64,000 nucleotides of DNA from UBA5078 sp051252515 (GCA_051252515.1 JBPOFS010000001.1:620001-684000); one strand, 5' to 3'. Positions 8,574 to 18,591 are shown, counted from the first letter of the stretch. Numbers and translations are program-made. The notes: generated by a model not told the origin, from the sequence alone.

Positions 8574-8622
8574 TAAAAAAACGCCTGCACAACGGGTTCA
8601 TCCGTCATACAAGCGTTTTTTT
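8574..8622 (-). terminator. Bidirectional-type Rho-independent terminator after typA
   Basis: A run of seven A, then ACGCCTG, and after a loop CAAGCG followed by seven T, form a hairpin that has a T-run on either strand. It lies between the 3' end of typA and the start of pip, so it should end typA transcription on the minus strand. Confidence 0.75.
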
Positions 8623-8635
8623 CTAACCAGTAGCT

Positions 8636-10462
8636 TTACCCGCGGGCAGCGCCACCACGACCAGCGCGCTTACGCTCACTTTCGGTCAGCAATTTCTTAC
8701 GTAGACGAAGGTGGTTAGGAGTAATCTCAACCAATTCGTCTTCTTCAATGAATTCCATTGCTTGCTCTAGCGTGTGTTTTACCGCTGGAGTCAATACGAT
8801 GTTTTCATCAGTACCAGACGCACGAACGTTAGTTAGCTGCTTACCCTTGATTGGGTTCACAACCAAGTCGTTTTCACGGCTGTGCAGCCCGATGATCATA
8901 CCTTCGTAGACTTCAAGGTTAGGATCTACAAACAAACGACCACGCTCTTGCAATGTAAATAGCGAGAATCCTGATGTCTTACCTTTAACCATAGACACGA
9001 GCACACCATTTTTACGTGCGCCAATGTTACCCATCTTCACTGGGCCGTAATGATCAAAAACGTGGTTCATCATGCCAGAACCAGACGTCATGCTGAGGAA
9101 CATAGAACGGAAGCCAATCAAACCACGAGTTGGCACGATGAACTTAATACGTACACGTCCCTTACCGTCCATAACCATGTCTTGTAGGTCTGCTTTACGC
9201 TGGCCTAGCTCTTCCATGATCGAACCTTGATGCTCTTCGTTACAGTCAATCACCAATGCTTCATGCGGCTCCTGCATAACGCCATCGATTTCCTGCACAA
9301 TTACTTCTGGGCGAGAAATCGCAAGCTCAAAGCCTTCACGACGCATACTTTCAATCAAAACTGAAAGGTGGAGTTCGCCTCGGCCAGACACACGGTATTT
9401 ATCAGGTGTCTCACCTTGTTCAACACGAAGTGCCACGTTATAGATCAATTCGCGATCTAGGCGGTCACGGATATTACGTGTCGTTACGAATTTACCATCT
9501 TGGCCAGCAAACGGAGAATCGTTTACTTGGAATGTCATGCTGATCGTAGGCTCATCAACGGTTAGTGGCGTCATCGCCTCTACGTGATCCGGATCGCACA
9601 AAGTATCGGAGATATTGAGCTTATCGATACCGGTGATACAGATGATTTCCCCTGCACGCGCTTCAGCCACATCTACACGCTCCAAACCTAAATGGCTCTT
9701 CACTTGTAGGATCTTACCTTTACGCTCATTGCCTTCGCGATCGATGATCACAACAGGCATATTTACTTTAGCAATACCGCCAGTCACACGACCCACACCG
9801 ATAACACCAACGTAGCTGCTGTAATCCAATGCACTGATCTGCATTTTGAACGGCGCGTCAACGGCAACAGGTGGTGGTGGAACGCGATCGATAACTGTTT
9901 GGAACAATGGCGTCATGTCCTCAGCCATCTGATCCAACTCTAGACCTGCAAAACCGTTCAAGGCAGAAGCATAAACAATTGGGAAGTCCAACTGCTCATC
10001 GGTTGCGCCAAGCTTATCAAAAAGGTCGAAAACCTCGTTGAGGACCCAATCAGGACGAGCACCATCGCGATCTACTTTATTGATCACAACGATTGGCTTA
10101 AGACCCTGGTCGAATGCTTTCTGAGTAACGAAGCGAGTTTGTGGCATTGGGCCGTCTACTGCGTCTACTAGCAGCAACACAGAGTCAACCATCGACATTA
10201 CGCGTTCTACTTCGCCGCCGAAGTCGGCGTGTCCTGGAGTATCCACAATATTAATGTGGTATCCGTTCCAATTAATCGCCGTGTTCTTGGCCAAAATTGT
10301 TATGCCGCGCTCACGCTCTTGGTCGTTCGAGTCCATGACTCGCTCAACCGATTTACCACGGTCTTCCAAGGTGCCTGATTGTTGCAACAATTTGTCAACA
10401 AGTGTGGTTTTGCCATGGTCAACGTGGGCTATGATGGCGATATTACGAATTTTCTCGATCAC
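8636..10462 (-). CDS. typA: Ribosome-associated translational GTPase TypA/BipA
   Basis: This 608-residue EF-G-like GTPase has AHVDHGKTTL (G1), RGITILAKN (G2), DTPGH (G3) and NKVD (G4), then the domain II barrel and EF-G-like domains III and V, ending in the TypA-specific C-terminal domain and an Arg-Gly tail (KRAGRGGAARG). TypA binds 70S ribosomes and aids 50S assembly and stress or cold adaptation. Length and motif order match the family. It is monocistronic here, with its own terminator. Confidence 0.97.
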   Translation of the reverse strand: MIEKIRNIAIIAHVDHGKTTLVDKLLQQSGTLEDRGKSVERVMDSNDQERERGITILAKNTAINWNGYHINIVDTPGHADFGGEVERVMSMVDSVLLLVDAVDGPMPQTRFVTQKAFDQGLKPIVVINKVDRDGARPDWVLNEVFDLFDKLGATDEQLDFPIVYASALNGFAGLELDQMAEDMTPLFQTVIDRVPPPPVAVDAPFKMQISALDYSSYVGVIGVGRVTGGIAKVNMPVVIIDREGNERKGKILQVKSHLGLERVDVAEARAGEIICITGIDKLNISDTLCDPDHVEAMTPLTVDEPTISMTFQVNDSPFAGQDGKFVTTRNIRDRLDRELIYNVALRVEQGETPDKYRVSGRGELHLSVLIESMRREGFELAISRPEVIVQEIDGVMQEPHEALVIDCNEEHQGSIMEELGQRKADLQDMVMDGKGRVRIKFIVPTRGLIGFRSMFLSMTSGSGMMNHVFDHYGPVKMGNIGARKNGVLVSMVKGKTSGFSLFTLQERGRLFVDPNLEVYEGMIIGLHSRENDLVVNPIKGKQLTNVRASGTDENIVLTPAVKHTLEQAMEFIEEDELVEITPNHLRLRKKLLTESERKRAGRGGAARG

Positions 10463-10849
10463 GAGCGAGTACCTGTATGGGATGCGGTGGAGTTACTTTA
10501 AAGAGTGAAGTACCGCGGCGTCATCAATAAACACATACGGCAAAAAAGGGGCGCAAGTATACACTAACTACTTATTAGTGACCACTTTTATGGGGGCATT
10601 GTACACAGTTATCTTGACTGTTATGTGTCAAATTCAAAAATAGAACGCCAAGCCACGCGTTCTGCGCACTCGAACCCTGCTACGAAACTAGCTAAATGAC
10701 GTAAGCTGCAACGTTTCGGCTTGCAGAACCTACCATTTGAAGAATTTTACGGGTCCAAATAGACTCATTTGCGCTTTTACGCCGTATAGACATGTAGAAT
10801 CCACCCGCTTTTACACCCCTAGCACAGAATATGAAGAGGTTTTAATCCA
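10463..10849. other. Divergent intergenic region between typA and the RND adaptor gene
   Basis: I see no gene in these 387 bases. On the minus strand a TATACT box (10561-10556) could be the typA -10 element. Next to it lies an inverted repeat CACTAA-N7-TTAGTG (10562-10580), which could be an operator. Close to the plus-strand gene AGAGG (10835-10839) forms its ribosome site. No promoter for the efflux genes stands out. Confidence 0.4.
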
Positions 10850-12007
10850 TTGAAGCGTGTCATGCTGCCCTTTGCGATCCTTGCGGTCGCTGTAGTCATT
10901 TTCCTAATAATTGTTCGCAACCCTGAGCGTTTAGCGCCAGCCGCGCCCGAACAATCACTTGCCACTGTGCGAGTCGCTGCGGTGCAGCCAGAGTCCGTAA
11001 CCTTAGAGGTCAGCTCACAAGGGAAGGTACAAGCCAGCCGCCGCGTTGACCTTTCAGCGTCCACCTCCGGCCAAGTGTCATGGGTCTCTCCCTCTTTAGT
11101 GCCTGGCGGTTTTTTTGCTGCAGATGACGTCATCATCCGGCTCGATAGTAGAGATTTTGAGAACGCCCTAGAACGCAGTCGCAGCTCGGTCGCTCAAGCA
11201 GAAACCGAAGCGAATCACTCCAGCACGGAATTAGCGCGCTACCGAGAACTCGCCCAGCGCAGCTTAGTGAGCGACTCCCAACTTCAAGACTTACAAAGAC
11301 AAGCAGACCTCAATCAGGGTCGCCTGCGCGATGCCAAAGCCGCACTGTCGCAAACAGAACTCGACCTGCGACGCAGTGAAGTACGCGCCCCATTCGCGTC
11401 CATAGTAGAGGACACCAATATTGAGCTCGGCCAGAACGTTAACCGCGGCCAGTCACTAGCGAACCTACTCAGCGCTGACGACGTGGAAGTGCGAGTCCCA
11501 TTGGCCTTATCGCAGCTCGGCTACTTGGACATCCCTCTAGGGTATAGAGGAGAGCTACCCCAGGAGATCGCCCCCGAAGTTACCTTAAGCGGAATGTTCG
11601 GCGGCCAACTTCTACACTGGACTGGCACATTGGTAAGAACAGAAGCAGGCATAGATGCTAGCAACAACTCCGTTCAAGCTATCGTGCGGGTCAAACAATC
11701 GGCTATTGCTCAAGAGGCAGGAGAAGGCAAACGCCAAGTCCCCCTCCCTGTCGGTCTATTCGTGGAGGCCAGCATTCGCGGCAAAACTATTGACGGAATA
11801 TTCGCGCTCCCAAGAGAAGTCATTCGCAGCGGTAATCGCGTATTAGTGGTCGACGCAGAGAACCGCCTTCGATTCCGCGAAGTAGAGATACTGCGCCTTG
11901 AGAATGACCGCGTGCTTATTCAATCTGGCCTTACCGCCGGCGAACGCATCTGCATGTCGCCGATTCAAGCCGTGGTCGATGGCATGCTTGTACAGGTCGC
12001 TCAGTAA
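10850..12007 (+). CDS. RND efflux periplasmic adaptor (membrane fusion protein)
   Basis: This 385-residue protein has one N-terminal membrane anchor (about 4-22). A lipoyl/biotinyl half (SSQGKVQASRRVDLSA) and a helical hairpin rich in Arg, Gln and Ala (about 100-160) follow. The second lipoyl half (VRAPFASIVEDTNIELGQ) comes next, then beta-barrel domains. Adaptors of this kind link an inner-membrane RND pump to an outer-membrane channel. The TTG start is chosen because AGAGG lies ten bases upstream; the first ATG (10862) would be 22 bases away. It overlaps the pump gene by one base (TAATG). Substrate is unknown. Confidence 0.88.
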   Translation: MKRVMLPFAILAVAVVIFLIIVRNPERLAPAAPEQSLATVRVAAVQPESVTLEVSSQGKVQASRRVDLSASTSGQVSWVSPSLVPGGFFAADDVIIRLDSRDFENALERSRSSVAQAETEANHSSTELARYRELAQRSLVSDSQLQDLQRQADLNQGRLRDAKAALSQTELDLRRSEVRAPFASIVEDTNIELGQNVNRGQSLANLLSADDVEVRVPLALSQLGYLDIPLGYRGELPQEIAPEVTLSGMFGGQLLHWTGTLVRTEAGIDASNNSVQAIVRVKQSAIAQEAGEGKRQVPLPVGLFVEASIRGKTIDGIFALPREVIRSGNRVLVVDAENRLRFREVEILRLENDRVLIQSGLTAGERICMSPIQAVVDGMLVQVAQ

Positions 12008-15000
12008 TGAAAACAGCAATCAATTGGTTCATCGACAACCCTGTTGCCTCCAACCTTCTAATGCTGGTGTTTATCGTCGGCGGCATCGTGTCCTTTATGA
12101 GCACTCGTCAGGAAGAGTTTCCCAGCATCGAAACCGGAACCATTCAAGTCAACGTGCCCTATCCTGGTGCAGCCCCTGAAGAAGTGGAACAAGCCGTTTG
12201 TTTAGCTCTCGAAGAAAGTTTAGAGACTGTCGAGAATGTTGAGCGCATGACCTCTACTGCACGAGAAGGCGCCTGCTCGGCCACTGTAGAAGTCGCCTCT
12301 GGTGCCGACCTGAACAGAGTCCTGAATGAAGTCAAAAGTGCTGTCGACGCCATCGTCACGTTTCCAGATGATATCGAAAAGCCCATCGTTGCCTCGTTCT
12401 CACCTTCCAGTACGGTCATGTCACTCGCTCTCGCGGCAGACACCGATGATGCCAGCTTAAAAGAGCTTGCCGAACAAGTGCGCTTAGAATTGATTGATCT
12501 GGACGGCATCTCTCGAGTCGAAGTGAGTTACATCCGCCCCTTCGAAATTTCTATTGAAGTATCCGAGCTTACGCTTCGCCAATACAATCTTTCTCTCGAT
12601 CAGATCGCGACAGCGATTAACCGCTCAGCAATGGACATGCCCGCGGGCACATTACGGACTGATGGCGGGGAAATACTGTTGCGCAGTAAAGGCCGCGTAT
12701 ACACCGGCGCCGAGTATGAAAACATTATGATCCGCTCTTCCGCCGATGGCTCACAGCTGCGCCTAGGCGACATCGCCACCGTCAACGACGGTTTCGAAGA
12801 GGGCTACTTAACCGCAAGAGTGAACGGAAAGAATGCGGCGATCGTAGACATCTATCGCGTAGGAAACGAAGACACTGTGGCATCGTCTGAACAGGTCAAA
12901 GAATATTTCGAGCAGAAACTCAGCCGCATCCCTTCCACTATCGACTTCATGATTCTGACCGACGATGCCAAAGGCTTACAAGAACGCCTTGCTACCGTCG
13001 CCGGCAATGCCTATTCAGGGTTCTTTCTGGTACTGATTGTCCTGACATTATTCCTACGCTTCAAACTAGCCGTTTGGGTTGCGGCGGGCATTCCAATAGC
13101 AATATTAGGCGCCCTAAGTCTTTTTCCATCGCTAGACATCACCATTAGCTCATTGACCATCATGGCGTTTATTTTGGTGCTCGGAATTATAGTGGATGAC
13201 GCCATCGTCGTGGGTGAGCGTATCTTTGTTTTTGAACAAAGCGGCATGACCCCACGAGACGCTGCGTCGCAAGGAACTCTCGACGTTTTCATACCAGTCA
13301 TCTTCGGCGTGATGACGACCATCGCTGCCTTCTTGCCTTTGCTTATTTTAGATGGCCCCATGGGATCTTTCTTCAATGTCATTGGCGGTGTCGTCGTGCT
13401 GTGCCTAATTGCCAGCGTGGTGGAGTCCCAACTCATTCTTCCTAGCCATCTCGCCCATAGACGCACTAGCGGTTACTGGCTAGAGGGCACCGCATTTGTG
13501 ACGCGCTGGTTAGCATTGCAAAAACGAATCGCGGCGGGATTGGAATATTGCGCAACGCACATCTATCAACCGACCTTGCGCAAATGTTTAGAGTATCGCT
13601 ATGCGACTTTTGCGCTAGCAACCGGCGTCATAATAGTGACCTTCGCGCTTCTAATCAGCGGCCGAGTCATCTTCCAGTTTTTCCCCGCAGTGGAAGGCGA
13701 CCGCATATACGCCAGCGTGCAGATGCCCGAAGGCGTGGCCGTCGAAGTCACAGAACGAGCACTAGCGCGCATTGAAGCGGCCGCTGCTGAGTTAACAGCT
13801 GAATTAGATGCAGAGCTCAACGAACGAGTCGCGCAAGGTGATAGCAGCACATCACTTACTAGCATCGTGGACAAAACCTTAACGACACTAGGGGCGCGAG
13901 TAAATCGCGGCGGACCGCCTACGGGTCGGGGCACCGCCGGCGGCAGTCACATTGCCGAAGTCGTTATGATTCTGCATTCATTTGACGACCGGGGACAGAT
14001 CCTCGCTAATGACATTCGCGATCGCTGGCGCGAGAAAGTCGGCGTAATCCCCGACGCTCTTGAGCTAACTTTTGTCTCCGATTCATTCTCGGCAGGACAA
14101 GCTCTAAGCTTTAGACTCGAAGGGCGAAGCGAAGAAAATCTACAGATTGCCACCGCCGAACTTCGCGAAGCACTTGGCCGCTACCCTGGTATATTTGACG
14201 TCAGCGATTCATTCCGCGCCGGAAAACAAGAAGTACAGATTGAGATTCTACGGGAAGGCGAATTACTTGGGTTCACACTAGACGGAATTTCACGACAAGT
14301 TCGACAAGCATTCTATGGCGCGGAAGCACAAAGAATTCAACGCGGCTCAGATCAAATCAAAGTCATGGTGCGCTACCCAGAGAGCGAAAGAAAATCATTA
14401 GGCAGCTTAGAAGGAATGCTTCTTCGAACTCCGAACGGAGGTGAAGTCCCTCTATCGAGCGTTGCAAAACTATCTTTGGGTAATGGCTATTCCAGCATTA
14501 ATCGCGAAGATGGCCGTCGCATCATCACCGTCAATGCAGACATCGATCGAGCTGTCAGCACTCCTGAACAAATCACTAGCGAGATCTATGCAGAGTTTGC
14601 CCCTAAGTGGCTAGCAGACTATCAAGTTAGTTTGGCGCTTGGCGGCGAAGGCGAGCAGAGAGCGCAGTCTCTTAACGGTCTTGTCGCGAGCTATCCGCTA
14701 GCGATGCTTATCATTTACGCATTGCTCGCCATTCCATTGAAGTCTTATAGCCAACCTCTCATCATCATGAGCGTCATTCCCTTCGGCGCTATCGGAGCTA
14801 TTGTTGGGCATTACATCATGGGGCAAGAGCTGGTGTTTTTCTCTTTGATTGGGATAGTCGCACTGGGTGGGGTGGTCGTAAACTCGAGCCTAGTGTTGGT
14901 CGATTACATCAACAAAGAAATCACACTTGGGCATTCATTAAAAGATGCAATTTCCAGTGCTGGGGTCGCGAGATTTAGGCCAATTTTCCTCACATCTATG

Positions 15001-15225
15001 ACAACATTTATTGGGCTCGTGCCGCTAATGGCCACACCAACACCAGCCACTTTCTTCATCGTGCCCATGGCAATTTCTTTAGCCTTCGGTGTGCTTTTCG
15101 CTACAGTTATCACACTATTCTTAGTGCCATGCCTGTACCTCATCCTCTATGATTTCAACACGCATCATGCGCATGTAGAAGATCAAAGCACCCAAATTTA
15201 TGAGGACCCAGCAGCCAATCTTTAA
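12007..15225 (+). CDS. RND-family efflux permease (AcrB/HAE1-like)
   Basis: This 1072-residue inner-membrane pump has the twofold RND layout: a first helix (NLLMLVFIVGGIVSF), a large periplasmic porter loop, a six-helix bundle holding the conserved LGIIVDDAIVVGERI, and a second half with the same order. The Asp pair in VDDAIV is the proton-relay signature of the family. It is transcribed with the adaptor gene. No outer-membrane TolC-like gene is adjacent, so it presumably shares one encoded elsewhere. It converges on thiI with only seven bases between the stop codons. Confidence 0.92.
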   Translation: MKTAINWFIDNPVASNLLMLVFIVGGIVSFMSTRQEEFPSIETGTIQVNVPYPGAAPEEVEQAVCLALEESLETVENVERMTSTAREGACSATVEVASGADLNRVLNEVKSAVDAIVTFPDDIEKPIVASFSPSSTVMSLALAADTDDASLKELAEQVRLELIDLDGISRVEVSYIRPFEISIEVSELTLRQYNLSLDQIATAINRSAMDMPAGTLRTDGGEILLRSKGRVYTGAEYENIMIRSSADGSQLRLGDIATVNDGFEEGYLTARVNGKNAAIVDIYRVGNEDTVASSEQVKEYFEQKLSRIPSTIDFMILTDDAKGLQERLATVAGNAYSGFFLVLIVLTLFLRFKLAVWVAAGIPIAILGALSLFPSLDITISSLTIMAFILVLGIIVDDAIVVGERIFVFEQSGMTPRDAASQGTLDVFIPVIFGVMTTIAAFLPLLILDGPMGSFFNVIGGVVVLCLIASVVESQLILPSHLAHRRTSGYWLEGTAFVTRWLALQKRIAAGLEYCATHIYQPTLRKCLEYRYATFALATGVIIVTFALLISGRVIFQFFPAVEGDRIYASVQMPEGVAVEVTERALARIEAAAAELTAELDAELNERVAQGDSSTSLTSIVDKTLTTLGARVNRGGPPTGRGTAGGSHIAEVVMILHSFDDRGQILANDIRDRWREKVGVIPDALELTFVSDSFSAGQALSFRLEGRSEENLQIATAELREALGRYPGIFDVSDSFRAGKQEVQIEILREGELLGFTLDGISRQVRQAFYGAEAQRIQRGSDQIKVMVRYPESERKSLGSLEGMLLRTPNGGEVPLSSVAKLSLGNGYSSINREDGRRIITVNADIDRAVSTPEQITSEIYAEFAPKWLADYQVSLALGGEGEQRAQSLNGLVASYPLAMLIIYALLAIPLKSYSQPLIIMSVIPFGAIGAIVGHYIMGQELVFFSLIGIVALGGVVVNSSLVLVDYINKEITLGHSLKDAISSAGVARFRPIFLTSMTTFIGLVPLMATPTPATFFIVPMAISLAFGVLFATVITLFLVPCLYLILYDFNTHHAHVEDQSTQIYEDPAANL

Positions 15226-15232
15226 GCCTGCT

Positions 15233-16696
15233 TTAACTAGGCCTAAAGACTGCGACGTTTGCATGCCCCATCTCTTGAAGATGTGAGGCATGCAAACGAC
15301 TCATCATGCCTTTATCGCAATACAATACGTATTGTTTTTCCTTCTCTAACCCTGCAAACTTTTTGCGCAATTCATAAAACGGAATAGTGATAATATTTTG
15401 ACTGAAGGCTGATTGCTCTAAAGGATTCTTCTCCTCTTCGTCGGGATGCCTAATATCTATTATGACCGCGTCGACATTCTCTGCGTCGTACTCTTGAACT
15501 GGTTTTGTTTGCTCCGTATACCCTTCCATCACGCGATCGATCATTTGCACTTCGGCATTCTTAACAGCCGCTTGCAATACATCATCATTGAACAATGCCT
15601 CTTGCTGTTCTATTTTCGCTAAGCGTGCCCTTGTCGTCGGCTTGATGGAAATAACGCCGCAGTACTCAGGCACATTCTTGACGAACTCCTCTGTACCAAT
15701 TGCGCGCGCTACATCAATAATTTCTCGTTTATCTAACATCGCTAATGGGCGCAGCACTAGTTTATCTGTCACGCGATCTATAATGGCCAAGTTGGCTAGC
15801 GTCTGACTTGATACTTGCGCGACGCTCTCACCCGTAATAAGAGTATCTACTTTCAGTTTGGTCGCAACCTGACTGGCGGCACGGTACATCATCCGTTTAA
15901 AAATCACGCCCATTTGCGAGTTTTCTACACTACCAACAATTTCGTCGACAACATCTTCAAAGGGTACCGTGACAAACTTAACCCGATGGGTCGCTCCGTA
16001 TTTCATCCACAAATATAGAGCGACTTCCTTCACGGCAAACTCGTGCTCATTGCCGCCCAAGCGGAAGAAGCAATAATGCGTGATGAGCCCACGCTTGATG
16101 CACTGATAGCTCGACACAGTAGAATCAAACCCACCCGAGATAAGTGACAACACGGCATCTTGGGTACCCAATGGGTAGCCGCCTAAGCCGGCGTAGACGT
16201 TCTTTACGATTGCCACTTCATCTTTGTGAATATCAACACGCACTAGCACTTCGGGGTCATTCAAATTTACACAGGCGCTCGGGACATTTTCTAATAAAGC
16301 ACCGCCCACGCCGCGTTCAACGTCCATCGAAGTAAATGCGTGCTTCCCGCTTCGCTTACAACGTACTGCAAACGACTTTCCTTCGATCAAATGTTTATTG
16401 TGCTCCACGGACAACGCAATAACGCCGGCTAGATCTGTTAGCGGGAACTTCTCTATATGCATCACACGATCCAAACCTGGCGTGTGCGTGAGCACCTGCA
16501 CCACTTTATCGATGTCACCTGAGGCGGTGAGCTGTGTAGTGATGCTAAGGTGGTCCCAGCCCCCCTCAATTCGCACACCTGGATCTAGTTGCTTCAATTG
16601 CGTTCTGAGACTGCGGCGCAAAATAGCAATATGGCGATTACGCACCTCGCGGCTTTTTATGATGATTTCTGGGAAAAAACGAACAAAAAAATTCAT
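15233..16696 (-). CDS. thiI: tRNA 4-thiouridine synthase / thiamine thiazole sulfur carrier ThiI
   Basis: This 487-residue protein has an N-terminal NFLD/THUMP tRNA-binding region, then a PP-loop ATPase (SGGFDSTVSSYQC), the catalytic segment PEYCGVIS, and a C-terminal rhodanese domain with the persulfide cysteine in LYCDKGMMS. It makes 4-thiouridine at position 8 of tRNA and relays sulfur to thiazole synthesis. Because it carries the rhodanese extension, the full gammaproteobacterial form is present. It diverges from glnA, sharing the spacer with the NtrC sites. Confidence 0.95.
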   Translation of the reverse strand: MNFFVRFFPEIIIKSREVRNRHIAILRRSLRTQLKQLDPGVRIEGGWDHLSITTQLTASGDIDKVVQVLTHTPGLDRVMHIEKFPLTDLAGVIALSVEHNKHLIEGKSFAVRCKRSGKHAFTSMDVERGVGGALLENVPSACVNLNDPEVLVRVDIHKDEVAIVKNVYAGLGGYPLGTQDAVLSLISGGFDSTVSSYQCIKRGLITHYCFFRLGGNEHEFAVKEVALYLWMKYGATHRVKFVTVPFEDVVDEIVGSVENSQMGVIFKRMMYRAASQVATKLKVDTLITGESVAQVSSQTLANLAIIDRVTDKLVLRPLAMLDKREIIDVARAIGTEEFVKNVPEYCGVISIKPTTRARLAKIEQQEALFNDDVLQAAVKNAEVQMIDRVMEGYTEQTKPVQEYDAENVDAVIIDIRHPDEEEKNPLEQSAFSQNIITIPFYELRKKFAGLEKEKQYVLYCDKGMMSRLHASHLQEMGHANVAVFRPS

Positions 16697-16734
16697 GGTA
16701 AAAGCCTGTGTCTAACCGCTAAGCACTACCTTGA

Positions 16735-16751
16735 CGCACTATTGTGGTGCG
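16735..16751 (+). promoter_or_regulatory. NtrC binding site 1 (upstream enhancer of glnA)
   Basis: CGCACTATTGTGGTGCG matches the NtrC consensus (TGCAC-N7-GTGCA type) with intact GCAC and GGTGC arms. Its centre lies 30 bases, about three helical turns, from site 2, and about 137 bases before the predicted sigma-54 start. This spacing is close to that of the glnA enhancer of E. coli. Confidence 0.85.
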
Positions 16752-16764
16752 ACCAAGCAAGACA

Positions 16765-16781
16765 TGCACTACATTGGTGCA
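16765..16781 (+). promoter_or_regulatory. NtrC binding site 2 (upstream enhancer of glnA)
   Basis: TGCACTACATTGGTGCA is a full match to the palindromic NtrC consensus. Its centre is about 107 bases upstream of the predicted sigma-54 transcription start. Confidence 0.9.
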
Positions 16782-16853
16782 GTTTACGGAGATGTATTTG
16801 AGATTATGATTTCCGGGCCCCTAGAATCAAAGGGTTAGAGCAATTATCCTTAC

Positions 16854-16869
16854 TGGCATATATTTTGCT
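16854..16869 (+). promoter_or_regulatory. Sigma-54 promoter of glnA
   Basis: TGGCATATATTTTGCT has the GG-N10-GC spacing and both blocks (TGGCA and TTGCT) of RpoN promoters, with one departure (T for C) from TGGCAC. Transcription should start near 16880, leaving a leader of about 190 bases before glnA. The two NtrC sites upstream give the bound activator. Everything needed for NtrC-dependent control is visible on the DNA. Confidence 0.85.
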
Positions 16870-17069
16870 CCTACCCCTGCACACAAGGCCCGCTTGCGCG
16901 CTATTATAGCCCCCCGGAGAGCTACTTGTTGAGCAGAACCTGATTTGGCTTGGCAACACCTTATTCGCAAGCACGGCTTTAGATAGGAACTTCGAATAAT
17001 CGATAGTTCCAGCCATTAACCTGTGACTTATAAAAGAAGTCACATTCTCGATCGTACGGAGGATCAAGA

Positions 17070-18479
17070 ATGTCCGAAAAGACGCTGAAACTTATAAAAG
17101 ACAATGATGTAAAGTGGGTTGACCTCCGTTTTACAGATACCAAGGGCAAAGAACAGCACGTGACATTCCCAGCAAGCGCTGTGGGTGATTCGTTCATGGA
17201 AGGCGTTATGTTCGACGGCTCTTCCGTTGCCGGCTGGAAAGGCATCAACGAGTCAGACATGATCTTGCGCCCTGATGACTCCAGTGCCGTCCTCGACCCG
17301 TTCGTTGATGAGCCACAAGTTAACTTGTTTTGCGACATCATCGAACCTAAGACTATGCAAGGGTACAACCGTGACCCACGCTCAGTAGCCCGACGCGCTG
17401 AAGAGTTCCTAAAGTCGACTGGTATAGGCGACCAAGCGTTTTTCGGCCCAGAGCCAGAATTCTTTGTATTTGACGAAGTAAAATGGAAAACAGAGATGAA
17501 TCGCTCGTTTTTCGAGATCGATTCTGACGAAGCGGCTTGGTCATCAGATAAAGCAATCGAAGGCGGCAACAAAGGCCATCGCCCTAAAGTGAAAGGCGGG
17601 TACTTCCCAGTACCACCTGTAGACTCTTTGCACGATCTACGTGGCGCAATGTGCGACACCATGACTGAAATGGGTCTTGAGATTGAACTTCATCACCACG
17701 AAGTAGGTAACGCGGGCCAGTTAGAAATTGGTACTAGATTCAACACCTTGGTGAAGAAAGCAGACGAAACTCAGATACTAAAATACTGCGTAATGAACAC
17801 GGCTGACGCCTACGGCAAAACAGCGACGTTTATGCCTAAGCCTCTAGTTGGTGACAACGGCAGCGGCATGCACGTACACATGTCTATCTCTAAAGATGGC
17901 AAGAACGTGTTTGCTGGCGACCAGTACGCAGGGCTTTCAGAAGAAGCGCTTTACTACATCGGTGGTGTAATCAAGCACGCTAAAGCCTTGAACGCATTTG
18001 GTAATGCTTCTACTAACTCTTACAAGCGTCTTGTAAAAGGGTTTGAAGCACCTACTCTACTAGCTTACTCCTCGCGTAACCGTTCAGCGGCTATTCGTAT
18101 TCCTTATATCCTTGGCGGCAACCCGAAGGGTATTCGTGTAGAAGTGCGCTTTGGTGACTGTACAGCGAACCCTTACTTGTACTTCGCGGCACTGCTTATG
18201 GCTGGCCTTGACGGTATTAAGAACAAGATCCACCCTGGCGATGCTGCCACTAAAGATCTTTATGACCTAGAGCCAGAAGAAGAAGCGCTAATCCCACGCG
18301 TTTGCTACTCTTTGGACGAAGCATTGGATTCACTCGACAAAGACCGCGACTTCCTTAAGCAAGGCGGCGTATTCTGCGATGACTTGATCGATGCTTACAT
18401 AGAGCTTAAATCTGCAGATTGCACTCGTTTGAACAGCTCAACTCACCCAGTTGAGTTCGATATGTACTACAGCGTCTAA
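17070..18479 (+). CDS. glnA: Glutamine synthetase, type I
   Basis: This 469-residue cytosolic enzyme makes glutamine from glutamate, ammonia and ATP as a dodecamer. Visible signatures are MFDGSSVAGWKGI, FFGPEPEFF (metal ligands), the NGSGMHVHMS segment, and KDLYDLEPEE, where the tyrosine is the adenylylation site used by GlnE. The ribosome site GGAGG (17057-17061) fixes the start. It is followed by a terminator, then ntrB and ntrC. Upstream NtrC and sigma-54 sites indicate nitrogen-responsive transcription. Confidence 0.98.
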   Translation: MSEKTLKLIKDNDVKWVDLRFTDTKGKEQHVTFPASAVGDSFMEGVMFDGSSVAGWKGINESDMILRPDDSSAVLDPFVDEPQVNLFCDIIEPKTMQGYNRDPRSVARRAEEFLKSTGIGDQAFFGPEPEFFVFDEVKWKTEMNRSFFEIDSDEAAWSSDKAIEGGNKGHRPKVKGGYFPVPPVDSLHDLRGAMCDTMTEMGLEIELHHHEVGNAGQLEIGTRFNTLVKKADETQILKYCVMNTADAYGKTATFMPKPLVGDNGSGMHVHMSISKDGKNVFAGDQYAGLSEEALYYIGGVIKHAKALNAFGNASTNSYKRLVKGFEAPTLLAYSSRNRSAAIRIPYILGGNPKGIRVEVRFGDCTANPYLYFAALLMAGLDGIKNKIHPGDAATKDLYDLEPEEEALIPRVCYSLDEALDSLDKDRDFLKQGGVFCDDLIDAYIELKSADCTRLNSSTHPVEFDMYYSV

Positions 18480-18498
18480 TGCTCCACGTTAGCGCATG

Positions 18499-18533
18499 AA
18501 AAAAGCCCGGCACTTAGCTGGGCTTTTTTTTGC
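18499..18533 (+). terminator. Rho-independent terminator after glnA
   Basis: A hairpin with arms AGCCCGGC and GCTGGGCT and a short ACTTA-type loop is flanked by six A and followed by eight T. It lies 20 bases after the glnA stop and should separate most glnA transcripts from ntrBC. Confidence 0.9.
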
Positions 18534-18591
18534 CTTTTAGTTTTGCCCCAAAACCTCGCAGGCACCTAAATCACTCGTTATATTTGCCTAA

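Noticed and set aside
16946..16968. TTGGCAACACC-TTATTCGC as a second sigma-54 promoter before glnA
   Set aside because: The GG to GC distance is 13 bases instead of 10; the site at 16854-16869 fits far better.
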